A stretch of 64,000 bases of DNA, taken from Rhodanobacteraceae bacterium (GTDB lineage: Bacteria > Pseudomonadota > Gammaproteobacteria > Xanthomonadales > SZUA-5). How positions within the stretch are numbered: the stretch's first letter is position 1; every line of letters starts with the position of its first letter. The stretch lies in assembly GCA_016713135.1 (NCBI GenBank), contig JADJPR010000023.1, positions 682,001 through 746,000 of the forward strand, given 5' to 3'. This document shows positions 1-7,869 of this stretch, in pieces. The notes under the pieces were generated by a model that saw only the letters and a list, made by a program, of their open reading frames with translations, did not search any database and was not told the DNA's origin. The position numbers were made by a program, and so were the translations under genes.

Positions 1-1175
1 AGTCGGGCAAGGCGGTGGAACTGGCCGGCGACATCGACACCCTGCTGCTCGACAAGACCGGCACGATCACGCACGGCGATCGCCAGGCGACCACTTTCCA
101 CCCGATGCCGGGCGTGGCAGAGGGCCATCTCGCGCGCGCTGCCGCGCTTGCCTCGCTGGCCGACCCGACCCCGGAGGGCAAGTCGATCGTACGCCTGGCC
201 GAGCGCCAGGGCGTGCGCGAGGCGCTGCCCGCAGACAGCACGGTGATCGAGTTCTCGGCGCGCCTGCGCATGTCCGGCATCGACATTCCCGGGCGTGCGC
301 CGCTACGCAAGGGCGCGCCCGACGCGGTCGCCCGCTGGGTCACGCAGGCCGGTGGGCATGCGCATGCCGCGCTGCAGATGACCGTCGAGCAGGTCGCGCG
401 CGGCGGCGCCACCCCGCTGGTCGTCTCGGGGGGCAAGGAAGTGCTCGGCGTCGTCGCGCTCTCTGACATCGTCAAGTCCGGCGTGCGCGAACGTTTCGCG
501 CGGCTGCGCGGCCTTGGCGTGCGCACGGTGATGATCACCGGCGACAACCCGCTGACCGCCGCGGCGATCGCCGCGCAGGCCGGCGTCGATGACTTTCTCG
601 CCGAAGCCACGCCCGAGGACAAGCTCGCGCGCATCCGCGCCGAACAGGCGCAGGGACGCCTGGTGGCGATGGTCGGCGACGGCACCAACGATGCGCCGGC
701 GCTGGCGCAGGCCGACATCGGCCTGGCCATGAACGCGGGCACCCAGGCGGCCAAGGAAGCCGGCAACATGGTCGACCTCGACTCCGATCCGTCCAAGCTG
801 GTGGACGTGGTCGAGATCGGCAAGCAGTTGCTGGTCACGCGCGGTGCGCTGACCACCTTCTCGCTCGCCAACGACGTGTCCAAGTACTTCGCGATCATCC
901 CGGCGATCTTCGTCGCCGGCATCCCGTCGCTGGCGGCGCTGAATGTCATGGGGCTGTCGAGTGCGACCAACGCAGTCCTCTCGGCGCTGATCTTCAACGC
1001 CCTGATCATCCCGGCGCTGATCCCGCTGGCGCTGCGCGGCATCCGCGTGGCCGCCGCCAGCGGCGACGCGCTGCTCGCGCGCAACCTGTTGCTGTGGGGC
1101 GTCGGCGGCGTGATCCTGCCGTTCCCGGCAATCAAGCTGATCGACATGCTGCTCGCCGCCGTCCTCGGCGCCTGA
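1..1175 (+). CDS. kdpB: Potassium-transporting P-type ATPase subunit B, C-terminal part (5' end outside window)
   Basis: KdpB is the ATP-hydrolysing subunit of the high-affinity K+ uptake complex KdpFABC in the inner membrane. The frame is open from the first bases. The phosphorylation motif DKTGTIT, with the catalytic aspartate, lies at about positions 51-71, so the part before the P-domain is missing upstream. Further along are the TGD motif (ITGDNPLT) and the hinge MVGDGTNDAPALAQAD typical of P-type ATPases, then membrane segments near the end (FAIIPAIFVAGI, LSALIFNALIIPALIPLAL). kdpC, kdpD and kdpE follow on the same strand. Unusually, 243 bp holding a large inverted repeat separate this gene from kdpC; in most kdp operons these genes nearly touch. 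Confidence 0.96.
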   Translation, partial: SGKAVELAGDIDTLLLDKTGTITHGDRQATTFHPMPGVAEGHLARAAALASLADPTPEGKSIVRLAERQGVREALPADSTVIEFSARLRMSGIDIPGRAPLRKGAPDAVARWVTQAGGHAHAALQMTVEQVARGGATPLVVSGGKEVLGVVALSDIVKSGVRERFARLRGLGVRTVMITGDNPLTAAAIAAQAGVDDFLAEATPEDKLARIRAEQAQGRLVAMVGDGTNDAPALAQADIGLAMNAGTQAAKEAGNMVDLDSDPSKLVDVVEIGKQLLVTRGALTTFSLANDVSKYFAIIPAIFVAGIPSLAALNVMGLSSATNAVLSALIFNALIIPALIPLALRGIRVAAASGDALLARNLLLWGVGGVILPFPAIKLIDMLLAAVLGA

Positions 1176-1211
1176 TGCGCGCCATCGCCACGCTGTCGCA
1201 CCAGCAAACCA

Positions 1212-1393
1212 GAAGCGTTGACGCAAAGGACGCAAAGGGGAGAAGAAAGGACGCAAAGGAAAGCAGGCGGGAAGCCGATCGGACCAGCCGCTCGCTGCAT
1301 CTGCTTCCCTTGCTGCAACTGCTCCCCCGCTCCAATGGCTTCCTTCGTGTCCTTGCTTGCTGTTTTTTGCGTCCTTTGCGTCCCACGCTCTTC
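1212..1393. repeat. Word-hairpin element, GACGCAAAG type, between kdpB and kdpC
   Basis: The left arm (about 1212-1276) repeats the 9-base word GACGCAAAG with variations; the right arm (about 1338-1393) carries its complement CTTTGCGTC. A 60 bp loop lies between them. The arms pair imperfectly over about 55 bp. The same word is used by units at 19435 and 19812 and by a remnant near 56420. The element fills the kdpB-kdpC gap and would be transcribed within the operon mRNA. Confidence 0.85.
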
Positions 1394-1418
1394 AATTAAC
1401 CGATCACGAGGCAACCCG

Positions 1419-2006
1419 ATGAACACTCAAGCAGTACTCGACACCCGCGGCGGCGGCCTGCGCGCGGCGCTGGTGTTTGCCGCGCTGGCGATCGCGCTGA
1501 CGGGCCTCGCCTACCCGGTCGGCGCCACCCTGCTCGGTGGCTGGCTGTTCTCGCAGCAGGCGCGCGGCAGCCTGATCGAGCGGGATGGCCGCGTGGTCGG
1601 CTCGGCTCTGGTCGCGCAGCCCTTCGCCGATGCGCGCTACTTCGCGCCGCGCCCTTCGGCCGCCGGCTACAACCCGGTGGGTGCCGCCGGCAGCAACTGG
1701 GGCGCGTCCAACCCGGCTTTGCGTGAGCGCATGGCCGCCGAGGCCGCGGCGATCGCCGCGCGCGAAGGCGTGATCGCGAGCGAACTGCCGGCAGACCTCG
1801 TCAGCGCCTCCGGATCCGGCCTCGATCCGCACATCACCCCGGCCGGCGCACAGGCGCAGGCGCCGCGGGTGGCGCGGGCACGCGGGATTCCCGAGGACCA
1901 GGTGCTGGCACTGATCGACGCGCATACCGAGCCGCCGATGCTCGGCTTCTACGGTGGCGCGCGCGTCAACGTGCTGCAACTGAACCTGGCGCTGGACGCG
2001 CGCTGA
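1419..2006 (+). CDS. kdpC: Potassium-transporting ATPase subunit C
   Basis: KdpC (195 aa) is the single-span subunit that stabilises the KdpFABC complex. The ATG at 1419 gives a short N-terminus and one hydrophobic segment (about residues 15-38, ALVFAALAIALTGLAYPVGA). Family motifs follow: the YFAPRPSAAGYNP region, GSNWGASNPAL, and near the C-terminus SGSGLDPHITPAGA, ARARGIPEDQV and INVLQLNLAL-like VNVLQLNLAL. The length is normal for the family. An in-frame extension upstream runs through the repeat element and is not credible as coding. kdpD starts 3 bp after the stop, so kdpC-kdpD-kdpE are tightly coupled. Confidence 0.96.
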   Translation: MNTQAVLDTRGGGLRAALVFAALAIALTGLAYPVGATLLGGWLFSQQARGSLIERDGRVVGSALVAQPFADARYFAPRPSAAGYNPVGAAGSNWGASNPALRERMAAEAAAIAAREGVIASELPADLVSASGSGLDPHITPAGAQAQAPRVARARGIPEDQVLALIDAHTEPPMLGFYGGARVNVLQLNLALDAR

Positions 2007-2008
2007 CC

Positions 2009-4660
2009 GTGCCCGACGCGCGCAGCGCCCAGGCGGACGCCCTGCTCGAGGGCATCGCGCGCGAGCGCCGCGGCGCGGCGCTGAAGGTCTTCCTCGGCGC
2101 CGCGCCGGGCGTCGGCAAGACCTACGCGATGCTCTCGGCGGCGCGCGAGCTGAAGCGGCGCGGCATCGACGTCGTGGTCGGCATCGTCGAGACCCACGGC
2201 CGCGCCGAGACCGCGGCGCTTCTCGAAGGCCTGGAAGTGCTGCCGCGAAGGCGCGTCGAGTATCGCGATCGCACCCTCGAGGAACTCGACCTCGATGCGC
2301 TGCTGGCGCGCAAACCCAAGGTCGCGCTGATCGACGAACTCGCGCACAGCAACGCGCCCGGCAGCCGCCACCCATATCGCTACCAGGACGTGCTGGAACT
2401 GCTCGACGCCGGGATCGAGGTCTACACCACGGTCAACATCCAGCACCTTGAGAGCCAGAACGACCTGGTCGAGCGCCTGACCCAGGTGCGGGTGCGCGAA
2501 ACCGTGCCGGACGCGGTGTTCGACCGCGCGCGCGACATCGTGCTGGTCGACCTGCCCCCGCGCGAACTGATCGAGCGCCTGCAGCAAGGCAAGGTCTACG
2601 TGCCCGAACTGGCCAGTTCGGCGCTGCAGCGTTTCTTCAATCCCTCCAACCTGTCTGCCCTGCGCGAACTCGCGCTGCAGCAGATCTCCGACCGCGTCGA
2701 CGCCGACCTGCGCGAGACCCTGACCGCGCGCGGCCAGCAAGTCGTGCCGATCCGGCGGCGCCTGCTGGTCGCGGTCGACGGCAGCGAGAACAGCGAATAC
2801 CTTGTGCGGGTCGCGCGCAAGCTTGCCGAGCGCCGCGGCGCGCCTTGGACCGTGGCCTTCGTCGACACCGGGGATATCTCCGCGGAACGCCGGCACGCGG
2901 TCGACCAGGTGTTCGCGCTCGCACGCCGCCTGGGCGCCGAAACCGACTGGCTGCGTGGGGCCGATGTCGCCGACACCCTGCTCGACCACGCCGCGCAGCA
3001 GGCGGTGTCCGGGATCGTGCTCGGCCGTACCCGCGAGCGTCCCTTCGCGCGCATGTTCAACCGCACCCTGACGCAGCGCCTGCTGCAACACGGCGCGCAC
3101 CTGGAGCTCACCATCCTGGCGACCCCGCAGGCGCGCCGCCGCGCCCGCCGGCGTCCGCGCGTCGGCGTGTGGCGCTGGAGCGATGTCGCGCTCGCCGCCG
3201 GCGGCGTGGTCGCCTCCCTGCTGCTGGCCTTGCTTGCAGAGCGCTGGCTGGCGCTGAAAGACCTGTCGCCGATCTTCCTGCTGGCGGTGCTGGTGGTGGC
3301 GGTGCGCACCCGCGGCAGCATCGCGGTACTGACCGCGGTGAGCTGCTTCCTCGGCTGGAACTTCTTCTTCACCGAGCCACGCTACACCCTCGCGGTGTGG
3401 GCGCACCGCGATTTCGTCAACCTGTTCCTGTTCCTGGTGGCTGCCCTGATCAGCGGTCGCCTGGCCGGCCACCTGCGGCGCCAGGTACTGAACCTGCGCG
3501 CCGCCAACGCCAGCATCCAGGCGCTGCAGTCGCTCGGACGCGAGCTGGCCACGGCAGCGGACGCCGAGAGCGTGCTCGCGGTCGCGCAACGCGCCCTCGC
3601 GCGCGCCGGCGGCTGCGATGTGGTGCTGTTCCTGCGTGAGAGCGGCGGGCAGCTGCGCCAGGCGGCCGGCAGCGCCACGCCGGGCCTGACCGAGCAGGCC
3701 GCAGCGGACTGGACCGGCACCCATGGCAAACCGGCTGGGCGCGGTACCGACACCCTGCAGGCCTCGGCCTGGTGGTTCCTGCCCTTGAAGAGCAAGGACA
3801 GCGTGCTCGGCGTGGCCGGGTTGCGGCCGGCCAGCGAGGCCGGCTTCGGCAGCGAGCAGGAGGAACTGCTGCAGACCATGGTCGACGACCTCGCGGACGC
3901 GCTCGCGCGCACCCGGCTCAACGATGCGCTGGAAGCCGCCCGCATGCAGAGCGAGACCGAGAACCTGCGCGCGGCGCTGCTGTCCTCGGTCTCGCACGAT
4001 CTGCGCTCGCCGCTGTCGGCGATCGTCGGCGCCGCCGAGAGCCTGACGGCCTACGGCGATGCGATGCCGCCGGAGGACCGCCGCAGCCTGCAGGAGTCGA
4101 TCCTCGGCGAGGGCCAGCGGTTGGACCGCTACATCCAGAACCTGCTCGACATGACCCGCCTCGGCCACGGCGAGCTGAAGATCCAGCGCGACTGGATCGC
4201 GCCGGCGGAACTGCTGGGCGCGGCCGCGCGGCGCGTGCGCAAGCAGTTCCCTGGGATCGAGTTCGCGCTCGATGTGCCGCCCGACCTGCCCTTGCTATGG
4301 GTCCATCCGGCGCTGGTCGAACAAGCGGTGTTCAACATCCTGGAGAACGCCGCGCGCTTCTCGCCGCCCGGTGGGCCGGTGTCGCTGCGGGCGCGCGCCG
4401 ATGCCGGCGAGCTGCGCATCGAAGTGGCCGATCGCGGCCCGGGGATCCCGGAAGAGGAGCGCGCGCGCATCTTCGACATGTTCTATTCGGTCGCGCGCGG
4501 CGACCGTGGCAAGGGTGGTACCGGCCTCGGACTCAGCATCTGCCAGGGGCTCATCGGTGCCCACGGCGGCCGCGTCGAGGCCTTGCCCGGTGCCGATGGA
4601 TGCGGCACGCTGATCGTGGTGACCCTGCCGCTGACCTCTCCGCCCGAAGCGCCCGGATGA
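2009..4660 (+). CDS. kdpD: Osmosensitive K+ channel sensor histidine kinase KdpD
   Basis: KdpD (883 aa) senses low K+ or turgor and controls kdp expression with KdpE. Domains in order: an N-terminal KdpD domain with the P-loop GAAPGVGKTYAML (about residues 30-42) and the DELAHSNAPGSRH motif; a universal-stress-protein-like domain (about 250-370); a DUF4118 membrane region of several hydrophobic segments (about 390-490); a GAF-like domain (about 505-630); a HisKA domain with the phosphoacceptor His663 in SSVSHDLRSPLS; and a C-terminal HATPase with the N box (NILENAARFSP) and G boxes (DRGPGIPEEE, GTGLGLSI). The start is GTG, 3 bp after the kdpC stop. The stop overlaps the kdpE start. Confidence 0.97.
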   Translation: MPDARSAQADALLEGIARERRGAALKVFLGAAPGVGKTYAMLSAARELKRRGIDVVVGIVETHGRAETAALLEGLEVLPRRRVEYRDRTLEELDLDALLARKPKVALIDELAHSNAPGSRHPYRYQDVLELLDAGIEVYTTVNIQHLESQNDLVERLTQVRVRETVPDAVFDRARDIVLVDLPPRELIERLQQGKVYVPELASSALQRFFNPSNLSALRELALQQISDRVDADLRETLTARGQQVVPIRRRLLVAVDGSENSEYLVRVARKLAERRGAPWTVAFVDTGDISAERRHAVDQVFALARRLGAETDWLRGADVADTLLDHAAQQAVSGIVLGRTRERPFARMFNRTLTQRLLQHGAHLELTILATPQARRRARRRPRVGVWRWSDVALAAGGVVASLLLALLAERWLALKDLSPIFLLAVLVVAVRTRGSIAVLTAVSCFLGWNFFFTEPRYTLAVWAHRDFVNLFLFLVAALISGRLAGHLRRQVLNLRAANASIQALQSLGRELATAADAESVLAVAQRALARAGGCDVVLFLRESGGQLRQAAGSATPGLTEQAAADWTGTHGKPAGRGTDTLQASAWWFLPLKSKDSVLGVAGLRPASEAGFGSEQEELLQTMVDDLADALARTRLNDALEAARMQSETENLRAALLSSVSHDLRSPLSAIVGAAESLTAYGDAMPPEDRRSLQESILGEGQRLDRYIQNLLDMTRLGHGELKIQRDWIAPAELLGAAARRVRKQFPGIEFALDVPPDLPLLWVHPALVEQAVFNILENAARFSPPGGPVSLRARADAGELRIEVADRGPGIPEEERARIFDMFYSVARGDRGKGGTGLGLSICQGLIGAHGGRVEALPGADGCGTLIVVTLPLTSPPEAPG

Positions 4661-5346
4661 TCGAAGCCAAGCCGCGCATCCTGGTGGTCGACGACGAGCC
4701 GCAGATCCGCAAGCTGCTCGACATCAGCCTGCGCGCGCAGGGCTACCAGGTGGAACAGGCCGGCAACGGCGCCGCGGCGCTGGCGGCGCTGGCCGCGCAC
4801 GGCGCCGACCTGGTGATCCTCGACATCGGCCTGCCCGACCGCGACGGCCACAGCGTGCTGCGCGAGATCCGAGGCTGGACCGAGGTGCCGGTGATCATGC
4901 TCTCGGTGCGCGCTTCGGAGGCCGAGAAGGTGCGCGCCCTGGACCTCGGCGCGAACGACTACGTGACCAAGCCCTTCGGCGTGCAGGAACTCTCGGCGCG
5001 CATCCGCGCGTTGTTGCGCACGCGCCCAGCGCTCGCCGGCGAGACCGGCTGGGACGATGGCCACCTGCACGTAGACCCGCTGCGCCGGCGCGCCGATCTC
5101 GACGGCCAGACCTTGCGCCTGACGCCGAAGGAGTGGTCGCTGTTGCTGTTGCTGCTGCGCCACCGCGGCAAGGTCCTGACCCAGCCGCAACTGCTGCGCG
5201 AGCTGTGGGGCCCCGACCATGACGAGGACAGCCACTACCTGCGCATCCTGGTAGGCAAGCTGCGGCGCAAGCTGGGCGACGACCCGGTCTCACCCCAATA
5301 CATCGAGACCGAGCCCGGGGTGGGCTTGCGCTGGCGCGCCGAGTAG
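4657..5346 (+). CDS. kdpE: KDP operon response regulator KdpE
   Basis: KdpE (229 aa) is an OmpR/PhoB-type transcription factor phosphorylated by KdpD. The N-terminal receiver domain has the acidic pair VVDDEP, the phosphoacceptor Asp56 in ILDIGLPD, the Thr/Ser position (MLSVRAS) and Lys in YVTKPFG. The C-terminal winged helix covers about residues 130-229, with LRLTPKEWSLL and the RELWGP and YLRILVGKLRRKL segments. Its ATG overlaps the kdpD stop as ATGA. The last 157 bp of the gene are duplicated about 90 bp downstream. Confidence 0.97.
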   Translation: MIEAKPRILVVDDEPQIRKLLDISLRAQGYQVEQAGNGAAALAALAAHGADLVILDIGLPDRDGHSVLREIRGWTEVPVIMLSVRASEAEKVRALDLGANDYVTKPFGVQELSARIRALLRTRPALAGETGWDDGHLHVDPLRRRADLDGQTLRLTPKEWSLLLLLLRHRGKVLTQPQLLRELWGPDHDEDSHYLRILVGKLRRKLGDDPVSPQYIETEPGVGLRWRAE

Positions 5347-5435
5347 CGCGCCTTGCAGGGGTCAGCGCGATCTGCCGCCGCGGCCACGGAGCCACGGCGC
5401 CGGGAAAGGACTCCGGTGCGCCTTTGCAGCCCGGG

Positions 5436-5592
5436 TGCGCGAGCTGTGGGGCCCCGACGATGACGAGGACAGCCACTACCTGCGCATCCTGGTAGGCAAG
5501 CTGCGGCGCAAGCTGGGCGACGACCCGGTCTCACCCCAATACATCGAGACCGAGCCCGGGGTGGGCTTGCGCTGGCGCGCCGAGTAGCGCGC
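5436..5592 (+). pseudogene. Duplicated 3' fragment of kdpE
   Basis: Positions 5436-5592 repeat 5195-5351 with a single observed mismatch (C to G at 5460). The copy encodes the last 51 residues of KdpE (RELWGPD to GLRWRAE) plus the stop, but has no start or upstream domain of its own. An 84 bp unrelated stretch separates the copies. Near identity points to a recent duplication or to an assembly artefact. Nothing else is visible between kdpE and nrdJb. Confidence 0.85.
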
Positions 5593-5608
5593 GGTCCCGG
5601 CCGCTACC

Positions 5609-6397
5609 TCAACCGCACTTCGAATAGCCGCAATTCAGGCAGGTCTGACAGCCATCCATCAGGACCACGGCCTTGGTGTTGCACTTGCCGCACATCGTCG
5701 CGCTGGGCGGGAAGGACAGGCTCTGCTCGGTGGCAACCACCACGAGCGGAGCCTTGGCTTCCGGCTCGCGGCTCACTTCAGCGTTTTTTTTTCCGCCGTC
5801 CGCGCTTTGCGCCTCGTACTGCGCGCGCTTCTTCGCGATCGCCTCGCGCTGCTCGATGCTGAGCTCGTCGCCGACGATCATGCCGATGCTCTTCAGGTGG
5901 TCCTCGACCACGAAGCCGAGTTCGGCGACGATCGACGGCATGTACACGCCACCGGCCTTGAAGTAGCCGCCGCGCGGATCGAACACCGCCTTCAGCTCCT
6001 CGACGATGAAGGTCACGTCGCCGCCCTTGCGGAACACCGCGCTCATGATGCGCGTGAGGGCCACGGCCCACTGGAAGTGGTCCATGTTCTTGCTGTTGAT
6101 GAACACTTCGAAGGGCCGGCGAGACTCATGCGCGGTACCTTCGTTGAGCACGATGTCGTTGATCGTCACGTACAGGGCGTGCTCGAACAGCGGCGACTTG
6201 ATCTTGTAAGTGCTGCCGTCGAGTCGCTCGGGGCGCTCGACGCGCTCGTGCATGTGAATCACTTCGGCGCTCGGGGCCTCCACCACGGCGGGCTCGGCGG
6301 CGGCAACGCGCGCAGCCTCGGCGGCTTCCGCCTTCGCCTTGTCTTCCGGGGTCTGCACCGCGTAGCCGGTGATCTTCTTGCTGATCTTGATGGTCAT
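5609..6397 (-). CDS. nrdJb: Adenosylcobalamin-dependent ribonucleotide reductase, small subunit (NrdJb)
   Basis: This 262-aa protein is the C-terminal half of a split class II (B12-dependent) ribonucleotide reductase, which makes deoxynucleotides. A TSCPD-type domain (about residues 60-160, FEVFINSKNMDHFQWAVALT) is followed by a linker and a Cys-rich tail (CGKC, then CQTCLNCGYSKCG), the kind of thiol tail used to re-reduce the enzyme. The start at 6397 is chosen because AGGA lies 7 bp upstream of the ATG that begins MTIKISKKITGYAV. A run of nine A in the coding strand (5784-5792) encodes GKKN just before the Cys-rich part. The partner nrdJa is 1.5 kb upstream in the same direction. Confidence 0.9.
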   Translation of the reverse strand: MTIKISKKITGYAVQTPEDKAKAEAAEAARVAAAEPAVVEAPSAEVIHMHERVERPERLDGSTYKIKSPLFEHALYVTINDIVLNEGTAHESRRPFEVFINSKNMDHFQWAVALTRIMSAVFRKGGDVTFIVEELKAVFDPRGGYFKAGGVYMPSIVAELGFVVEDHLKSIGMIVGDELSIEQREAIAKKRAQYEAQSADGGKKNAEVSREPEAKAPLVVVATEQSLSFPPSATMCGKCNTKAVVLMDGCQTCLNCGYSKCG

Positions 6398-6514
6398 CGT
6401 CAGGTCCTGCGGGCGACGCCTGCATGGCGCCGCCGGATCAATGCTTGCCCGCACTGCGTCGGGAGATTCAAAAAATCGCTGGCAGCCGCTCGCGCACGCG
6501 CGGCCGCCAGCGGC

Positions 6515-7045
6515 TCACTTCGCTGAGATCAGCTTCAACTCCCCACCCTGCTGATAGGCGGTGGTGACTTCAAGATCCCGCCCGATGCGGGCGAGTTCGA
6601 GCAGATGGTCGATCTGGATGGTGCGGTCCTCGCTGCTGAGCAGGACAATCTGGTCGATCACGTAGGCGCGGGCTACGCCGGCCAGCGCGTCCTCCAGGCT
6701 CAAAGAGTCGAAGACCTCGTCCTGGAACAGGAACTGGTTGTCCCCGTGCGGCAGCAGTTCCACCTTGAGTCGCTGACCGGGCACCAGGTCTGCCGGCAGG
6801 GCAACCTTGTTTGCCGGCGAACCTGACTCGACCTTCGCCGGCAAGCCGTTCGCGGACAGCACGGCGTCTTTCAGCGCCTGCTGCGACTTGTCCGCGCCGT
6901 ACTTGGCGTTCAGCTCGGCCAGGTGCTTCTCGTAGGCCGCGCGGCCGCGCGGCGCGAGCATGGTGTCGCCGTTCTGCGCTTGCGCCCACAGCCCCTGCGG
7001 CGAGAGCAGCGCCAGTGCCAGGACCATCGCCATCCGGTATTTCAT
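6515..7045 (-). CDS. Exported hypothetical protein
   Basis: A 176-aa protein with a clear signal peptide (MKYRMAMVLALALLSPQGLWAQA, likely cleaved after AQA). The mature part is soluble and partly helical (AYEKHLAELNAKYGADKSQQALKDAV), then mixed, ending IGRDLEVTTAYQQGGELKLISAK. I do not recognise the family. It lies between the histone-like gene and nrdJb on the same strand, so it may be co-transcribed with the reductase genes. The ATG at 7045 is preceded by AAGGAG about 6 bp upstream. Confidence 0.75.
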   Translation of the reverse strand: MKYRMAMVLALALLSPQGLWAQAQNGDTMLAPRGRAAYEKHLAELNAKYGADKSQQALKDAVLSANGLPAKVESGSPANKVALPADLVPGQRLKVELLPHGDNQFLFQDEVFDSLSLEDALAGVARAYVIDQIVLLSSEDRTIQIDHLLELARIGRDLEVTTAYQQGGELKLISAK

Positions 7046-7123
7046 TGCAACTCCTTGCGGCACCCTACGCACGGCTGTGCCTGCGCAACTTGCGGGCCCG
7101 GCAAACCGGGCCCGCCGAACGGA

Positions 7124-7822
7124 TCAAGACTTCTTGGCGGCTGGCTTCTTTGCCGGCGCCTTGGTGGCAGGCGCCTTCTTGGCCGGAGCCGCCTTCGCTG
7201 CAGGCTTCTTCGCCGGCGCCGCCTTGGCGGCCGGCTTCGCTGCAGCCTTGGCAGGCGCCTTGGCTGCGGGCTTCTTCGCCGGAGCCGCCTGCTTCGCCGG
7301 GGCCTTGGCTGCTGGCGCTGCCTTCTTCGCCGGGGCCTTGGCCGCTGGCGCTGCCTTCTTCGCCGGGGCCTTGGCCGCTGGCGCTGCCTTCTTCGCCGGA
7401 GCCTTGGCTGCCGGCGCCGCCTTCTTGGCCGGGGCCTTGGCCGGCTGTCCGGTCACCTTGGCAGCTGCGGCCTTGGCCTTGTCCACCGCCTTACCCACTT
7501 CCGCCTTGGCCTTTGCAACGGCCTTCTTCACCGCCTTGACCTTCGGCGCGGCGGCCTTCTCGGCTTTGGCCACGGTCTTCTTGGCAGCCTTCTTGACGTC
7601 AGCCACCTCCTTCTTGACCGCCTTGGTCACTTCGGCAGCCTTGGCTTCGACCGCCTTCTTGGCCGCACCGACTTTCTTCGCCGCAGCCTTCTTCACCGCC
7701 GCCACCTTGGATTCGGCCGCTGCAACCGCTTCCTTGCCTTCCGCGATCAGCTTCTCGCCAATTGCCTCGGCCTTGTCTTTCAGCTCTTCGATCTTGCCCG
7801 CAATACCCTGATCACCGCTCAT
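7124..7822 (-). CDS. Histone H1-like Lys/Ala/Pro-rich protein
   Basis: A 232-aa, very basic protein of almost only Ala, Lys, Pro, Val and Thr. Residues 1-60 look like an amphipathic helix with acidic residues (IEELKDKAEAIGEKLIAEGKEA). The middle is Lys/Ala-rich, and the C-terminal half consists of KAPAKKAAPAA units repeated about four times at an 11-aa (33 bp) period, followed by degenerate PAAKAAPAKK units. This resembles eukaryotic H1 tails and bacterial AlgP/Hc1-type nucleoid proteins, so DNA binding is the likely role. It sits immediately downstream of nrdJa (48 bp). The 33 bp repeats could change copy number by slippage. Confidence 0.85.
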   Translation of the reverse strand: MSGDQGIAGKIEELKDKAEAIGEKLIAEGKEAVAAAESKVAAVKKAAAKKVGAAKKAVEAKAAEVTKAVKKEVADVKKAAKKTVAKAEKAAAPKVKAVKKAVAKAKAEVGKAVDKAKAAAAKVTGQPAKAPAKKAAPAAKAPAKKAAPAAKAPAKKAAPAAKAPAKKAAPAAKAPAKQAAPAKKPAAKAPAKAAAKPAAKAAPAKKPAAKAAPAKKAPATKAPAKKPAAKKS

Positions 7823-7869
7823 GACGACCACTCCCTCGCTCAAGTCAGCGCCCGCCATGGGCGCGGTTC

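Noticed and set aside
1949..4168. 739-aa open frame on the minus strand antisense to kdpD
   Set aside because: kdpD is unambiguous on the plus strand; the antisense frame is low in family motifs and rich in Arg/Gln/His typical of shadow frames.
5784..5792. Intrinsic terminator from the nine-T run on the plus strand
   Set aside because: It lies inside the nrdJb coding region and no GC stem directly precedes it on either strand.
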